NCBI GenBank assembly: GCA_027078745.1
Contig: JALWWO010000009.1
Span: forward strand, 62,001 to 126,000
Direction: 5' to 3'
Length of the DNA stretch: 64,000 bases
Origin: Chromatiaceae bacterium
GTDB taxonomy: Bacteria; Pseudomonadota; Gammaproteobacteria; Chromatiales; Chromatiaceae
Below are positions 34,000-42,739 of this stretch, piece by piece. The notes beneath the pieces were generated by a model. That model saw only the letters and a program-made list of their open reading frames with translations, did not search any database and had not been told where the DNA came from. The position numbers and the translations under genes are program-made. The number at the start of each line of letters is the position of its first letter. The first letter of the stretch is position 1.

Positions 34000-34156
34000 G
34001 GTAGAAATCTCCTCAATGTTCGTGGAATGCAATTACCAATATACCATGTTGTGGTGGTTTTTCCGATTCATTCCTCAAGAAAGTTTCAAAGACTTTCAGT
34101 AATTTGCAAGATCACAGCAGAAGGGATCCCCCTCCTATCGGTGCGGAGGCGCAACC

Positions 34157-34780
34157 TTGGTCAAACGCTATTGCAATCGAATGAATGCGCCTAGGGGACA
34201 AAATCCCTTTCGAAGCGGGGGATTTCTGCCCCAAGGCCTCTTGCGCCGAGCAGGCAAGAAACCCCTTCCCTTCGCCCAGTTACCCCCCTTCCTTCGGGCC
34301 TTGCTGGTGACCGACGGCACCGTAACCAAAATTCTGGAAGCCTATTATTGGGAATCCATTGAAGTCTGCACCCTGGAACAAGGCTTTGTGGCCGTCGAGC
34401 AACCCATGCCCTGGATTCAGGTGGTCCCTGGGGATTCGGTGCTCATCCGAAAGGCCCAGCTTCGGGGCCAGGAAAGCCAGCGGATCTATGCAAATGCCTT
34501 TTCCGCCATCCGCACCCAGTACATTCCTGAGCAGTTCCGCCAACAACTCATCGATCGGGAGATCGGGATCGGCGTGTTGATTCGGGACAGCGGTTTGGAA
34601 AGCTATCGGGAAGTGTTGGAAGTGGGGCTCGAGGGGGAAGCTTCAGCAGCGCGGGTGTTCCGAACCTATCGGATTTTCATCGGGAAGAAACCAATCATCC
34701 TGATCACGGAGAGCTTCCCCCTCGCCCTGTATGGGTTCGACGCCGAGGGCGGCAAAACGCTTCAAACGCCGCCGAGATAG
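34157..34780 (+). CDS. Chorismate lyase-like protein (DUF98/Rv2949c type)
   Basis: A 207-residue cytosolic protein. LRALLVTDGTVTKILEAYY, the RIYANAFSAIR stretch and the C-terminal PIILITESFP match the DUF98 family, whose mycobacterial member Rv2949c converts chorismate to 4-hydroxybenzoate. Such an activity would supply ubiquinone or another aromatic, and no classical ubiC is seen nearby, although it could be elsewhere. The start is TTG at 34157 with GGAGG 7 nt upstream; the ATG at 34181 is the alternative. Its last 19 bp overlap the convergent livF stop. Confidence 0.75.
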   Translation: MVKRYCNRMNAPRGQNPFRSGGFLPQGLLRRAGKKPLPFAQLPPFLRALLVTDGTVTKILEAYYWESIEVCTLEQGFVAVEQPMPWIQVVPGDSVLIRKAQLRGQESQRIYANAFSAIRTQYIPEQFRQQLIDREIGIGVLIRDSGLESYREVLEVGLEGEASAARVFRTYRIFIGKKPIILITESFPLALYGFDAEGGKTLQTPPR

Positions 34781-35484
34781 AGGCGGCGCACCGCTTCGTT
34801 CTCCAGCAAGGCGGAAGCCCGATCTGCGAAGCGATTGCGGCCCAACTCCAAGACATAGCCCCGATCTGCGATTTCCAAGGCGCGGGCAGCATTTTGCTCC
34901 ACCATCAGCAAGGTATGACCCTGATCCCGCAGAACGAGCAATTGTGCAAAGATTTGATCCACGTATTTGGGGGAAAGGCCTAGAGAAGGTTCATCCAACA
35001 TCAGCAGCTTAGGCCGCATCATCAGGGAGCGCCCGATGGCCAACATCTGCTGCTCTCCCCCGCTCAGATGCCCTGCCAGCACCTGGGCGCGGGCGGCGAG
35101 CTGGGGAAACTGGTCTAGAACCTCCTCCACCAGTCGCCGGCGCTCCCTGGGATCCTGTTGGAGAAACGCCCCCATCTCCAGATTTTCCCGCACCGTCATC
35201 CGAGCAAACAGGATGCGACCCTGAGGCACATAGCCGATGCCGTGCAGGGGCGCATGATGGGTAGCCATCCCGGTGATCTCTCGGCCTGCCAAGCGAATCT
35301 GACCCCGAAGCACCCGCACCAAACCGATGATGCTCTTGATGACCGTGGATTTCCCCGCGCCGTTCGGGCCGATGAGGGCCACAATCTCCCCGGGCTGGAC
35401 TTCGAGCTGAACGCTGAACAGCACCTGAATCGGACCGTAACTCGCATCGAGCTGCTGCAGGTGCAGCAGGGGCGGTGCGCTCAT
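34762..35484 (-). CDS. livF: Branched-chain amino acid-type ABC transporter ATP-binding protein (LivF)
   Basis: A 240-residue cytosolic ATPase. Walker A GPNGAGKST near 39-47, ABC signature LSGGEQQ and Walker B LLMLDEPS. The LivF-like EQNAARAL end is present. Translation likely couples to livG (ATGA overlap at 35481-35484). The true substrate of this five-gene importer cannot be read from the ATPases. Confidence 0.92.
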   Translation of the reverse strand: MSAPPLLHLQQLDASYGPIQVLFSVQLEVQPGEIVALIGPNGAGKSTVIKSIIGLVRVLRGQIRLAGREITGMATHHAPLHGIGYVPQGRILFARMTVRENLEMGAFLQQDPRERRRLVEEVLDQFPQLAARAQVLAGHLSGGEQQMLAIGRSLMMRPKLLMLDEPSLGLSPKYVDQIFAQLLVLRDQGHTLLMVEQNAARALEIADRGYVLELGRNRFADRASALLENEAVRRLYLGGV

Positions 35485-36209
35485 GATGCCGTCCGGTTGC
35501 GATGACCGAAGTAGGCGGCGAATACCTGGGGATCTTCTCGCACCTCCGAGAAGGTTCCCCGCGCGATGATCCGCCCCTCATTGAGCACATAGACCTCATC
35601 ACAGAGATCCGCGATGACTTCCATATGATGCTCGATGAGCATCAGGCTGGTTCCTTGTTCCTGCAACTGACGCACCAGCTCCCAGAGGGTCCGGCGCAGG
35701 GTGGGATTGACGCCGGCGGCCGGTTCATCCAATAAGATCAGCTTAGGGGATCGCATGAGGACACGCAGGAATTCCACCAGCTTTTGCTGCCCATAGGATA
35801 GCGCCTTGCCCAGGACATGCACTTGTCTTTCTAAATGCACCTGTCTCAAAAGGTTGTGGGCGCGATCCTCAGCTTCGGAATCATCGGGACGGCTGGCAAC
35901 CAATAGGTTTTCCAACACCGTGAGTCCGGGCAGCACCCGGCTGAGCTGAAAGGTGCGACCTAATCCCAAGGCGACAATCCGAGAAGGTCGCAGCCCGAGG
36001 ATGGAATGTCCGTCGAAGTAGATTCGACCGGTCGCTTCCCGGTCCATGCCGGAAACCGCTTGAAAAAGGGTTGTTTTTCCCGAACCGTTAGGCCCGATCA
36101 AGCCGGTGATCTTGCCGCGGCGCACCTGGAGATCAACCCCCCCCAAGGCCTGCACACCCCCAAAATCCCGCCGCAATCCTTGGATTTCCAGAATAGAAGG
36201 CTCAGCCAT
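35481..36209 (-). CDS. livG: Branched-chain amino acid-type ABC transporter ATP-binding protein (LivG)
   Basis: A 242-residue ATPase. Walker A GPNGSGKTT, signature LSYGQQK and Walker B LILLDEPAAGVNP. The ATG at 36209 is chosen because it overlaps the livM stop by 8 bp and sits at the conserved MAEPSILEIQGLRRDFGG start; the upstream 13-residue extension has no support. The longer LivG insertion (LGRTFQLSRVLPGLTVLENL) is typical of the family. Confidence 0.92.
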   Translation of the reverse strand: MAEPSILEIQGLRRDFGGVQALGGVDLQVRRGKITGLIGPNGSGKTTLFQAVSGMDREATGRIYFDGHSILGLRPSRIVALGLGRTFQLSRVLPGLTVLENLLVASRPDDSEAEDRAHNLLRQVHLERQVHVLGKALSYGQQKLVEFLRVLMRSPKLILLDEPAAGVNPTLRRTLWELVRQLQEQGTSLMLIEHHMEVIADLCDEVYVLNEGRIIARGTFSEVREDPQVFAAYFGHRNRTAS

Positions 36210-37119
36210 ATCGGCTGCCGATCCTTTTCCAGGCGCCCAAGAGTCCATCCGGCAAATAGAGCACGAGCAGAATCATCAGCAGCCCGAGCAATGCCAGATG
36301 CAGGGCAGGAAATTCTGCCCAAGTCAGTTCCTGCACACTCATGAGCAGGACGGCCCCCAGCACCGGCCCCCAGAGAGTGCCCCGTCCCCCGAGCAGCACG
36401 ACCACAATCATTTGCACGTTGAGGGCGGGCAAAAACACGGAGCTGGGATCGATAAAGCTCGTGTAGAAAGCATAGATCGCGCCCGCTGCCCCCGGGAGCA
36501 GGGCGCTGGCTGTGAAGGCGATGAGCTTGTTTCGGATCGTATCGATGCCCAGCATCTCCGCCGCCTCCTCATCCTCTCGGATGGCGCGCAACTCGAGTCC
36601 AAAGCGACTTCTTAGAATCCATCCCATGCCCAGGGTGGCGAGCACCGCTAGGGCGAGCATGGAAAAATAATTGGTGGCCAGGACGGGAGAGAGGAGGGGG
36701 GACAGGGCGATGCCATCGCCTCCGCCAGTGAGATCCACCCAGAGGTTGGCGAGGATCCGACCCACCTCGTTCAACCCTAGCATGGCGATGGCGAAATAGG
36801 GTCCCCGCAGGCGCAGGGTGAGCAAGCCCAGGGGCAGGGCGAGGGCAGCGGCCAGCAGGGCAGCGCTCAGGATGGCAACCCACCAAAAAGCCCCCCCCAT
36901 CAGAAGAAGGGCACCGGTATAAGCACCGACCCCAAAGAACACCCCATGCCCAAAGGAAATATAGCCCGTCATGCCGGAAATCAGATTCCAGGACTGAGCC
37001 AGGGTCACCATCATCAGCACTTGCAACAAAAAGCTGAGCTGGTAGTTGTTGAGAAACCCGGGCGCCAAGAGCGAGAAGAAGAGCAATAGGGCACCGATGC
37101 CCAGATCAGAATACCGCAT
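36202..37119 (-). CDS. livM: Branched-chain amino acid-type ABC permease (LivM)
   Basis: A 305-residue inner-membrane permease. Starts MRYSDLGIGALLLFFSLLAP; eight or so membrane helices and the EAA-like loop ELRAIREDEEAAEMLGID typical of LivM. The ATG at 37119 overlaps the livH stop by 14 bp; upstream in-frame starts lie inside livH. Confidence 0.9.
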   Translation of the reverse strand: MRYSDLGIGALLLFFSLLAPGFLNNYQLSFLLQVLMMVTLAQSWNLISGMTGYISFGHGVFFGVGAYTGALLLMGGAFWWVAILSAALLAAALALPLGLLTLRLRGPYFAIAMLGLNEVGRILANLWVDLTGGGDGIALSPLLSPVLATNYFSMLALAVLATLGMGWILRSRFGLELRAIREDEEAAEMLGIDTIRNKLIAFTASALLPGAAGAIYAFYTSFIDPSSVFLPALNVQMIVVVLLGGRGTLWGPVLGAVLLMSVQELTWAEFPALHLALLGLLMILLVLYLPDGLLGAWKRIGSRYG

Positions 37120-37990
37120 GGCGTTGTCCCAGGAGACCTCCAGGCCGCAAGAGTAAGACGAGAACAAGCAAGAGATAAGCCACAGCTTCCGCCCACTGGA
37201 CATTGAAAAAACCGCCCACAAAGGCTTCCACCAGTCCCAGGAGCAACCCGCCCAACAGGGCGCCCAGGAAGTTCCCCATGCCGCCGATGACGAGGACGGC
37301 GAAGCACTTGAGCAGAAATTCCCCGCCGGTCTCCGGGGAGAAAGAATAGAGGATGCTCAACAGGACGCCCGCAGCCCCTGCCATGGCAGCTGCGATGCCA
37401 AAAGTCATCTGGCGCACCTTCGCTACATCGATGCCGCAGATCATCGCCACTTCTGGTTGTTCGGACACTGCCCGAATGGCCTTCCCCATCCGGTGGTATC
37501 GAAGGAACCCGAAGATTCCCAGGGTGAGTGCCAGGGAAATCGCCCCAGCCACCGCCCTGGGCTTAGAGATCACCAGATCCAGGCTGGACAGGTAAAAACC
37601 GCCTTGCAATACGGGCACGGACCTGAAATCTGCGGAGAAGAGCAAGAGCCCCAGATTCATGAGGAGGATGGAAAGCCCATAGGTGACCAGCAGGGAGGTC
37701 AGCTCGTCCCTACCTGTGAGCCGCTCGATGAGCCAGCGTTGCAGCAGCACCCCGAAACCGTAGAGCAGCCCCATCACCAGGGGCAGAACGACCAGGGGAT
37801 GCAGGTCGATATAACGATAGGCCAGCCAGCTGAGAAAGGCACCGGCGATCATCAGCTCCCCATGGGCAAGGTTGATGACCCCCATGACCCCGAACACCAG
37901 ATTCAGCCCGCAGGCGAGCAAGGCATAGAGGGCGCCCGCCAACAACCCGCTCAAAGCGAGTTGCAGCAGCACGCTGGATTCCCAAAGCAT
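37106..37990 (-). CDS. livH: Branched-chain amino acid-type ABC permease (LivH)
   Basis: A 294-residue permease with about eight helices. The pattern LNLVFGVMGVINLAHGELMI near the N-terminus and the cytoplasmic loop GKAIRAVSEQPEVAMICGID are the LivH hallmarks. The ATG at 37990 is preferred to the TTG at 37996. It follows the substrate-binding protein gene at 20 nt. Confidence 0.9.
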   Translation of the reverse strand: MLWESSVLLQLALSGLLAGALYALLACGLNLVFGVMGVINLAHGELMIAGAFLSWLAYRYIDLHPLVVLPLVMGLLYGFGVLLQRWLIERLTGRDELTSLLVTYGLSILLMNLGLLLFSADFRSVPVLQGGFYLSSLDLVISKPRAVAGAISLALTLGIFGFLRYHRMGKAIRAVSEQPEVAMICGIDVAKVRQMTFGIAAAMAGAAGVLLSILYSFSPETGGEFLLKCFAVLVIGGMGNFLGALLGGLLLGLVEAFVGGFFNVQWAEAVAYLLLVLVLLLRPGGLLGQRHAVF

Positions 37991-38009
37991 CGACAACTAA
38001 GCCACCCCT

Positions 38010-39197
38010 TCAGCGATTCTGCCAGGGTTGGAAGGGATAGAGGATTTGATGGGTAGCATGTGCTCGGGGCAACACGATATGCCGTTTTCCCTCGATCCAT
38101 TGGATCGTGTAGCCGGGCTTTCCGATTTGCTTGCCCGCAGCATCCACCGCATAGCGCCCGAACACCGTGGTGATCTTCAGTTGAGACAGGGCCTTGCGCA
38201 GGGCGTCCCGATCCAGGGAACCGGCTCGTTTCACCGCTGCCTCCAACACCTGGCCGGCGCCATAGCCCCCCGCTGCATGATAGCCCGGGGCATGGCCGAA
38301 GCGCTGCTGATACCGCCGTGCAAATCGCTGGGCGCCGGGGAGCTTCAAGCTCGCTTCCCATTGCGTGTTGCCCATGACGCCTTCCGCGTCTGCACCCAGG
38401 TTCTCGCCGAAATCCGGCAGGCCAGGACCTACGGCAAAGGCCATGATCTTAGGGCTGAACCGATATTCCTTCGCCTGTCGCACGAACGCTGTGGAGTCTG
38501 GCAAATAGGAACCACCGATGAGCACCTCCGGCTTCCTGAGCCGCAGTTTCACCAGCATGGCGGAAAAATCCGTGGAACCCTTGCTGTATTCCTCTTCAAA
38601 GACCAATTGCATGCCGAGCTGTTTCACCAGGGCTTTGACGCCCTTGGCCACCGCGCGGGGAAAGGCTGTGTCTGCATGGATTAGCGCAACCCGGGATAAT
38701 CCCTTCCGCTTGGCGAAGAAGAGAATCTGATTCATGTAGCTTTCCGCCGGCGTGTACAGCCCGAACACATTTTTGTAGCCCCGAGCCCAGATCTTGCTGC
38801 TGGCAGCGCCGGTGGACACCATGGGGAACTGATGCTTCTCTGCAACCGTGCTGGCGGCTAGGGTAACCCCAGAGGAGTAGGGACCCAGCAGCAGATCCAC
38901 CCGATCCCCGCTGATGAGCTTTTCATAGAGCTTCGCACCTGTGAGGGGTTTGGATTCATCATCGTAATAGATCAATTGCACCGGCCTGCCCAACAGTCCG
39001 CCCCGCGCGTTCACATCCTCTACCCAGAGCCGATAGCCGTTGAGCTGTTCCTGACCCGTGCGAGAATATTTGCCGGTCAGCGCGACGGAGGCGCCGACCA
39101 AAATGGGTTTTTTCGAGCTTATAGCGGTATCCGATGCGATCAGACTGATCGCTGCCAACAGGCTGACACACCATGTGCGAACTGATCTTTGGAACAT
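38010..39197 (-). CDS. ABC transporter periplasmic binding protein (LivJ-like)
   Basis: A 395-residue periplasmic protein with a signal peptide (MFQRSVRTWCVSLLAAISLI, then ASDTA). The mature protein carries the peripla_BP_6 pattern: VGASVALTGKYSRTG near residue 35, LLGPYSSGVTLAAS, and PEVLIGGSYLPDS. The ATG at 39197 has GGGAG 7 nt upstream. It heads the liv-type operon. Alternatives include branched-chain amino acid, amide, urea or aromatic acid ligands; ligand unknown. Confidence 0.88.
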   Translation of the reverse strand: MFQRSVRTWCVSLLAAISLIASDTAISSKKPILVGASVALTGKYSRTGQEQLNGYRLWVEDVNARGGLLGRPVQLIYYDDESKPLTGAKLYEKLISGDRVDLLLGPYSSGVTLAASTVAEKHQFPMVSTGAASSKIWARGYKNVFGLYTPAESYMNQILFFAKRKGLSRVALIHADTAFPRAVAKGVKALVKQLGMQLVFEEEYSKGSTDFSAMLVKLRLRKPEVLIGGSYLPDSTAFVRQAKEYRFSPKIMAFAVGPGLPDFGENLGADAEGVMGNTQWEASLKLPGAQRFARRYQQRFGHAPGYHAAGGYGAGQVLEAAVKRAGSLDRDALRKALSQLKITTVFGRYAVDAAGKQIGKPGYTIQWIEGKRHIVLPRAHATHQILYPFQPWQNR

Positions 39198-39305
39198 CGA
39201 TGTTCTCCCGGATAGGCTCAAAATGTTAAGGCTAGCATTCTGAAGGGAAAATAGCAGGTGTTTCCCAACTGTTGCCGCACCGCTCAGCATCAGTCGCGCG
39301 ACTTC

Positions 39306-39950
39306 TCAGTCGAGCAGGTCCCGCACCTGATCCTTGCGGAGATAGCGCCCAGGTCTCGGCAACAGCCCGGGCACCAGGGCCCGATAACGGCGGTAGCGCT
39401 CGCCGTGATAAAATAAAAGTTTCTGTTCTTCCAGTCGGGAACCTAGAAAGAGATACAAGCTCACCCAGAGGGCGGACACGAACAGGGGCACATCCATATC
39501 TCGGGTCCAGATGAGCACCAGCCCGAGGCTGTACCAGGGATGGCGCACGAAGCGGTGCAGGGGGGAGAGTCGAAAGGATTCCTGATCTTCCACCGCGCGG
39601 CGGCCCGTCTGCAGCTGTCGAAAACCGAGGAATTCCGCGCTGTCGTAGTCGCGCAGGGTGAGGACAAAGCCCCAGATCGCGAGCAGGGCCAGGCCGTTGG
39701 CGAGCCACCAGAGCGGGCCGGTCCACTGCCACAGCCAAGGGCCGCGCTGGGCATAGGTCAGCCCTAGGGGTAGGGGCAATAGGGCGAAGGCGATCAGATT
39801 GAAGAACAGGCGGTAGGCGGGCATCCATCGGGGGAAATGGCGAGCTACCCAACGCTTTACTTTTAAGCTAGCCAGAAAGGAATGCACGCTCCCGTAGAAT
39901 ACCCAAGCCAAGCTGATGGCGATGAGCTGGGGCCAACGAATTCCTTCCAT
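39306..39950 (-). CDS. Isoprenylcysteine carboxyl methyltransferase-like membrane protein
   Basis: A 214-residue membrane protein with about five helices. The RFVRHPWYSLGLVLIW motif and the EEQKLLFYHGERYRRYRALVPGLLPRP end are the ICMT/PEMT-type SAM binding signature. Bacterial members methylate undetermined substrates. It lies 9 nt after the unknown gene at 39960-40418 and is probably co-transcribed. Confidence 0.75.
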   Translation of the reverse strand: MEGIRWPQLIAISLAWVFYGSVHSFLASLKVKRWVARHFPRWMPAYRLFFNLIAFALLPLPLGLTYAQRGPWLWQWTGPLWWLANGLALLAIWGFVLTLRDYDSAEFLGFRQLQTGRRAVEDQESFRLSPLHRFVRHPWYSLGLVLIWTRDMDVPLFVSALWVSLYLFLGSRLEEQKLLFYHGERYRRYRALVPGLLPRPGRYLRKDQVRDLLD

Positions 39951-39959
39951 CGCATGCTT

Positions 39960-40418
39960 TCAGTCCGCTTCAGGTAACTCGATCAACCGCGTCATGGTGC
40001 GCAGAAAGTAGTTGAGCCAATCTTCTTGATGAATGTACTCCCTTCGGACTGGCCGGGAAGCATAGGTATCCTGATCGACCTGATAGACTAGCTGTCCATT
40101 ATTTCCGAGGTTGACATAAAAGGCCATCTGACCCCCTGGCACGAGAAAACGCAGCCCATAGCGAACCCCCTGATCTTCGATAAAGCCGAGCAGCAGGGCC
40201 TCGAAGGTATCCCCGCGACGGTGATAGTCTTCTGGCCAGATCTCTTGTAACACCTGCAAGCGCACGAACTGATTGCGCAGATCCCGATAAGATTGGAATA
40301 AAGGTTCCGCGGCCTCTGCGAGCAAATGTAGCTTCGCCAAGCGCTTTTTCTTGTTTTGAGCGCGGTACTGATCTTCTTGATCAATCAAGGCTTTGATCTT
40401 GTCGAGCGTTTTATTCAT
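39960..40418 (-). CDS. Conserved-looking soluble protein of unknown function
   Basis: A 152-residue protein. N-terminal 60 residues are charged and helical (KIKALIDQEDQYRAQNKKKRLAKLHLLAEA), followed by a globular beta-rich part (DTFEALLLGFIEDQGVRYGLRFLVPG...) ending in an acidic tail. No signal peptide or membrane helix. The ATG at 40418 has AGGG about 10 nt upstream. It sits just before the ICMT-like gene. I do not recognise the family. Confidence 0.65.
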   Translation of the reverse strand: MNKTLDKIKALIDQEDQYRAQNKKKRLAKLHLLAEAAEPLFQSYRDLRNQFVRLQVLQEIWPEDYHRRGDTFEALLLGFIEDQGVRYGLRFLVPGGQMAFYVNLGNNGQLVYQVDQDTYASRPVRREYIHQEDWLNYFLRTMTRLIELPEAD

Positions 40419-41234
40419 CGGTAGGTTACCCTGGATTTTGGAAGAAGAGAGAACTTGGGAGAAACCGACTGGGACTTCGTTAGGATCCCGGGTTCAAGCG
40501 GGTTGAATGGCTGATCTCTCTCGGCGAGGAATGCGACCTGAAGCTCATCCTCTGTCCTTAGGCCTTGAAGATATCGGATCTCGGGGGCAGATGAAGTCGC
40601 ATCTGCTCGCTCGGTGCGGGCATTAGTCCCGTTTTGTACTGCACCAGACTGCGTTCTCTTCAATAGATCCGCTACCGTATTTCCCGCGCGCCCGAAATAG
40701 CTCTGGATAGCCTTCCCGTATTGATTCGGAAAGAAGCATGATCCCTCGGAACCCGATATCCTGCGACCTGTTTGTATGATAACACTTGCCCAACAGCGGA
40801 TCCCATAGGCACCTGATGTTACTGAGCCGAATCACAGAAACCATAAAGCTGAAGAAAACCGGTTTCAAAAGTGATGAGGGAAATTCCTTCATGCGGATCG
40901 ATCCAGGGAAGGGCACGATTTTCGTTTCTCGCCGCCATAGGTTTCGCATTCCCCCTGTCCAAATGCTGGCCCCCTTTTCTCCAACCGAAGCAGACTGAGA
41001 AGCAGGAAGCTGCTTTGCGGACCTCACTTTGCAATGAGATCTGATGCTTCATAGCCGCAGTTCGGACAGGATTCATCCAGATCCCGTCTGCACGCTAGCT
41101 TTCTCGAAGCTCGGCATAGCATGTGCTACAAAGGAACGCAACGGATGCCCAAAGGGAACAAGGTGCAATATAGCGATTTTTTCGGACAAAGGAGTAGAAT
41201 TTTCGGCTCGCACCATCGCCATCCCCGATCTCCT
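40419..41234. other. Long region without a supported gene
   Basis: About 815 bp between the unknown protein and malQ. Several short frames overlap here on both strands (for example 40623-41027 and 41044-41406), but none has a ribosome site, domain, or plausible amino-acid composition. It may hold promoters for the flanking divergent genes or eroded sequence. No tRNA, repeat array or transposase remnant is evident. Confidence 0.4.
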
Positions 41235-42707
41235 ATGCGCACCCAATCCCCCAGTCCTACGCTCGGCCCTCGTCAAGCCGGTGTGCTGCTCCATCTCAGT
41301 TCCTTGCCAGGTCCAGGGGAAAGCGGTTCCCTGGGGCCGGATGCGGAGCGATTCTTGGATTTCTTGGAAGCGGCCGGACTCAAAGTCTGGCAGATGTTGC
41401 CGGTAGGTCCCACGCAGTCAGGGCGATCCCCCTATCAGACCAGTTCTGTTCATGCGGGCGATCCCTTTCTCATCGCCCTGGAACCTCTGATCGAACAGGG
41501 CTGGTTAGCTCGGTTGCCTGGCTCACAGGATCGGGATGCAAAAACTGCCGCATTGCGGGAAGCCTGGCTGGGCTTTCAGCATCGAGCGGGACGAGAACAG
41601 CGGGAAGCGCTTCAGGCTTTCACGCAGGAAAACCGCTACTGGCTGGAGGATTACCGCCTGTTTCGGGTGCTGCGAGAAGAACAGGGAACGCCTTGGTGGG
41701 AATGGCCTTCCCCGTTGCGCCATCGGGATCCCGAAGCGCTGGCCGCAGCCCGCAGCCGCCTGTCAGAGGCGAGCGCCTTCGTCGCCTTCGAGCAGTTTCT
41801 CTTTTTTCATCAATGGTCCGCCCTGCGCCGTCAAGCCAATGCGCGCGGCATCCGGCTCTTCGGGGATATGCCCATCTTCGTCGCTCCGGACAGTGCGGAA
41901 GTTTGGGCGCGTCCTCAGGATTTTTGGCTGCGTCCCGACGGCACCCCTCAGGTGGTCGCCGGCGTGCCACCGGATTATTTCTCGGAGACCGGCCAGCGCT
42001 GGGGCAATCCCCTCTATCGCTGGGAACAGATGCAGGCGGATGGCTTTCGCTTCTGGCTCGACCGAGTCCGGACCCAGTTGCAACTATTCGATCTCATCCG
42101 CATCGATCATTTCCGGGGCTTTGAGTCCTATTGGGAGATCCCCGCAGAAGAACCCTTTGCGCAAAAAGGTCGTTGGGTCAAAGCGCTAGGAGACGAACTC
42201 TTCGAACGTCTGCAGCAACGCTTCGGAAAACTGCCCTTTGTGGCGGAAGATCTGGGGGTCATCACGCCGGAAGTAGAGGCGCTTCGGCGGAAATACCGAT
42301 TTCCCGGCATGAAGGTATTGCAGTTCGCCTTCTCTGGGGAAGGGGATAATCCCTATCTGCCCTTTCATCACGGCCGAAACGCGGTGGTCTACACCGGCAC
42401 CCATGATAATGATACGACCTTGGGTTGGTACCATAGCTTAGCGGCCTGGCAGCAAGAATATGTGATGGAGTATCTCGGTCATCCTCAAGAACCCATGCCC
42501 TGGCCGCTCATCCGAACGGCCTTCGCTTCCCGGGCCCAACTGGCCATCGTGCCCATGCAGGATTTTCTAGCTTTGGATAGCGAACATCGTATGAATGTGC
42601 CGGGCACGAGCCAGGGAAACTGGCGGTGGCGGTTCCACTGGGATCAGGTGAAACCGGAATTAGAGAAACGATTGCAGCGGATGGCCGCCCTGTACGGGCG
42701 ATTATGA
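41235..42707 (+). CDS. malQ: 4-alpha-glucanotransferase (amylomaltase)
   Basis: Transfers alpha-1,4-glucan chains; glycogen or maltodextrin metabolism. A 490-residue GH77 protein. The catalytic Asp lies in FDLIRIDHFRGFESYWE, the acid/base Glu in FVAEDLGVITPEV, and the third carboxylate in THDNDTT. The ATG at 41235 (MRTQSPSPTLGPRQAG) is placed by homology; the ribosome site is weak and the frame extends about 38 codons upstream. Next gene hldE is co-directional, 32 nt away. Confidence 0.94.
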   Translation: MRTQSPSPTLGPRQAGVLLHLSSLPGPGESGSLGPDAERFLDFLEAAGLKVWQMLPVGPTQSGRSPYQTSSVHAGDPFLIALEPLIEQGWLARLPGSQDRDAKTAALREAWLGFQHRAGREQREALQAFTQENRYWLEDYRLFRVLREEQGTPWWEWPSPLRHRDPEALAAARSRLSEASAFVAFEQFLFFHQWSALRRQANARGIRLFGDMPIFVAPDSAEVWARPQDFWLRPDGTPQVVAGVPPDYFSETGQRWGNPLYRWEQMQADGFRFWLDRVRTQLQLFDLIRIDHFRGFESYWEIPAEEPFAQKGRWVKALGDELFERLQQRFGKLPFVAEDLGVITPEVEALRRKYRFPGMKVLQFAFSGEGDNPYLPFHHGRNAVVYTGTHDNDTTLGWYHSLAAWQQEYVMEYLGHPQEPMPWPLIRTAFASRAQLAIVPMQDFLALDSEHRMNVPGTSQGNWRWRFHWDQVKPELEKRLQRMAALYGRL

Positions 42708-42739
42708 AATGCCGCGCTCCTGATCCTAAGTAATCCACC

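Noticed and set aside
40623-41406. Overlapping short frames before malQ
   Set aside because: No ribosome sites, domains or convincing composition; they overlap on both strands.
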